From assembly GCF_001456355.1 (NCBI RefSeq), contig NZ_CP010271.1:1798001-1862000 (forward strand): a stretch of 64,000 nt of DNA. The letters are read 5' to 3'. Positions 63,682-64,000 of the stretch are shown one piece after another; positions within the stretch are counted from its first letter, which is position 1; every line of letters starts with the position of its first letter. The translations under genes and the position numbers were made by a program. Source of the DNA: Mycobacteroides saopaulense (GTDB lineage: Bacteria > Actinomycetota > Actinomycetes > Mycobacteriales > Mycobacteriaceae). Below the pieces are notes generated by a model. The model was not told the DNA's origin and did no database searches. It saw nothing but the letters and a program-made list of their open reading frames with translations.

Positions 63682-64000
63682 GTTTCGATGTCGTGGCCGC
63701 CCACGCGGCAGTGCTTGCGGCCGAGGGCTTGTCGCGCACTCCGACGTGGGAAGGAGTGACGTTCTGGGTACTTGGTGCCATCGCGGTGCTGGGCGCACTC
63801 GGTGTGATCGCGGCCCCCAAGGCGGTGTACTCGGCGATCTTCCTGGCGATGACGATGGTCATTCTGGCGGTGTTCTTCGTGACCCAGGGCGCGCTGTTCC
63901 TGGGTGTGGCTCAGGTGGTGGTGTACACCGGTGCGGTCATGATGCTTTTCCTGTTCGTGCTGATGTTCGTGGGCGTGGATTCCTCGGACTCACTGGTGGA
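63678..64000 (+). CDS. nuoJ: NADH-quinone oxidoreductase subunit J, 5' part
   Basis: The GTG at 63678 overlaps the nuoI stop. The 107 codons in the window give a short hydrophilic start then helices ([71 protein letters not shown]), which match NuoJ, a membrane subunit of the proton-pumping arm. The gene continues past the window end; nuoK to nuoN should follow. Confidence 0.95.
   Translation, partial: MSFDVVAAHAAVLAAEGLSRTPTWEGVTFWVLGAIAVLGALGVIAAPKAVYSAIFLAMTMVILAVFFVTQGALFLGVAQVVVYTGAVMMLFLFVLMFVGVDSSDSLV

Noticed and set aside
1..64000. CRISPR array, insertion sequence, prophage or integron
   Set aside because: No regularly spaced repeats, transposase or integrase motifs, or phage structural genes were found on reading both strands.

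Overview
This is chromosomal DNA of a rapidly growing mycobacterium. The protein sequences and the gene mix point most strongly to the Mycobacteroides chelonae-abscessus group; that species-level call is an inference. The support is Wag31, mycothiol ligase MshC, an F420-type oxidoreductase, LppL- and Mce-associated-type proteins, mycobactin-type NRPS/PKS genes, high GC, and many GTG-started or leaderless genes (TANNNT hexamer 6-7 nt before the start codon).

Layout. (1) 1-17.8 kb is conserved backbone: a YggT fragment, wag31, a small membrane protein, an M15 lipoprotein peptidase, an MBL/CMD/TetR catabolic-type locus with two visible operators, tRNA-Leu(GAG), an M20 peptidase, a YbhB-type protein, pyrD, lppL, uppP, a histidine phosphatase, DUF3090 and SCO1664-type genes, an LLM oxidoreductase, cysQ, mshC and an SDR. 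The order resembles the Rv2129c-Rv2146c interval of M. tuberculosis, from memory. (2) 17.9-23.4 kb is a copper-type locus. It has two LpqS-like genes, three small secreted proteins with a terminal cysteine, an alpha/beta hydrolase and a CPH-motif P1B ATPase, with four RicR/CsoR-type boxes placed at promoters. (3) 23.4-24.5 kb is a RES/Xre toxin-antitoxin pair behind a palindromic operator. (4) 24.5-44.5 kb is an iron-regulated mycobactin/nocobactin-type siderophore cluster. Thioesterase, KS and AT-KR-ACP genes run leftward; mbtE-, mbtF- and mbtB-like NRPS genes run rightward from a shared region with two IdeR boxes. A SagB-type flavin dehydrogenase follows, with its own IdeR-like box. (5) 44.6-46.9 kb holds an FMN lactate-monooxygenase-type gene and a tandem pair of Mce-associated-type membrane proteins. 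(6) 46.9-53.8 kb returns to backbone: a PAC2 protein, metH behind a probable SAH riboswitch, a HAD phosphatase, hisE and hisG. (7) 53.8-64 kb has an orphan receiver protein and nuoA to nuoJ (complex I), with nuoJ cut by the window end.

How the genes work together. The copper locus combines a membrane exporter with secreted and membrane small proteins that probably buffer or sense copper outside the cytoplasm. The siderophore cluster encodes most of an assembly line but not salicylate synthesis or loading, lysine N-hydroxylation, or an MbtH protein, so those must lie elsewhere. The SagB-type enzyme suggests the oxazoline ring may be oxidised to an oxazole, as in nocobactins. The most novel-looking material is the duplicated LpqS-like/Cys-terminal module, in which the last 25 nt of the two LpqS-like genes are almost identical and each is followed by a hairpin. 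No insertion sequence, prophage or CRISPR array was seen.
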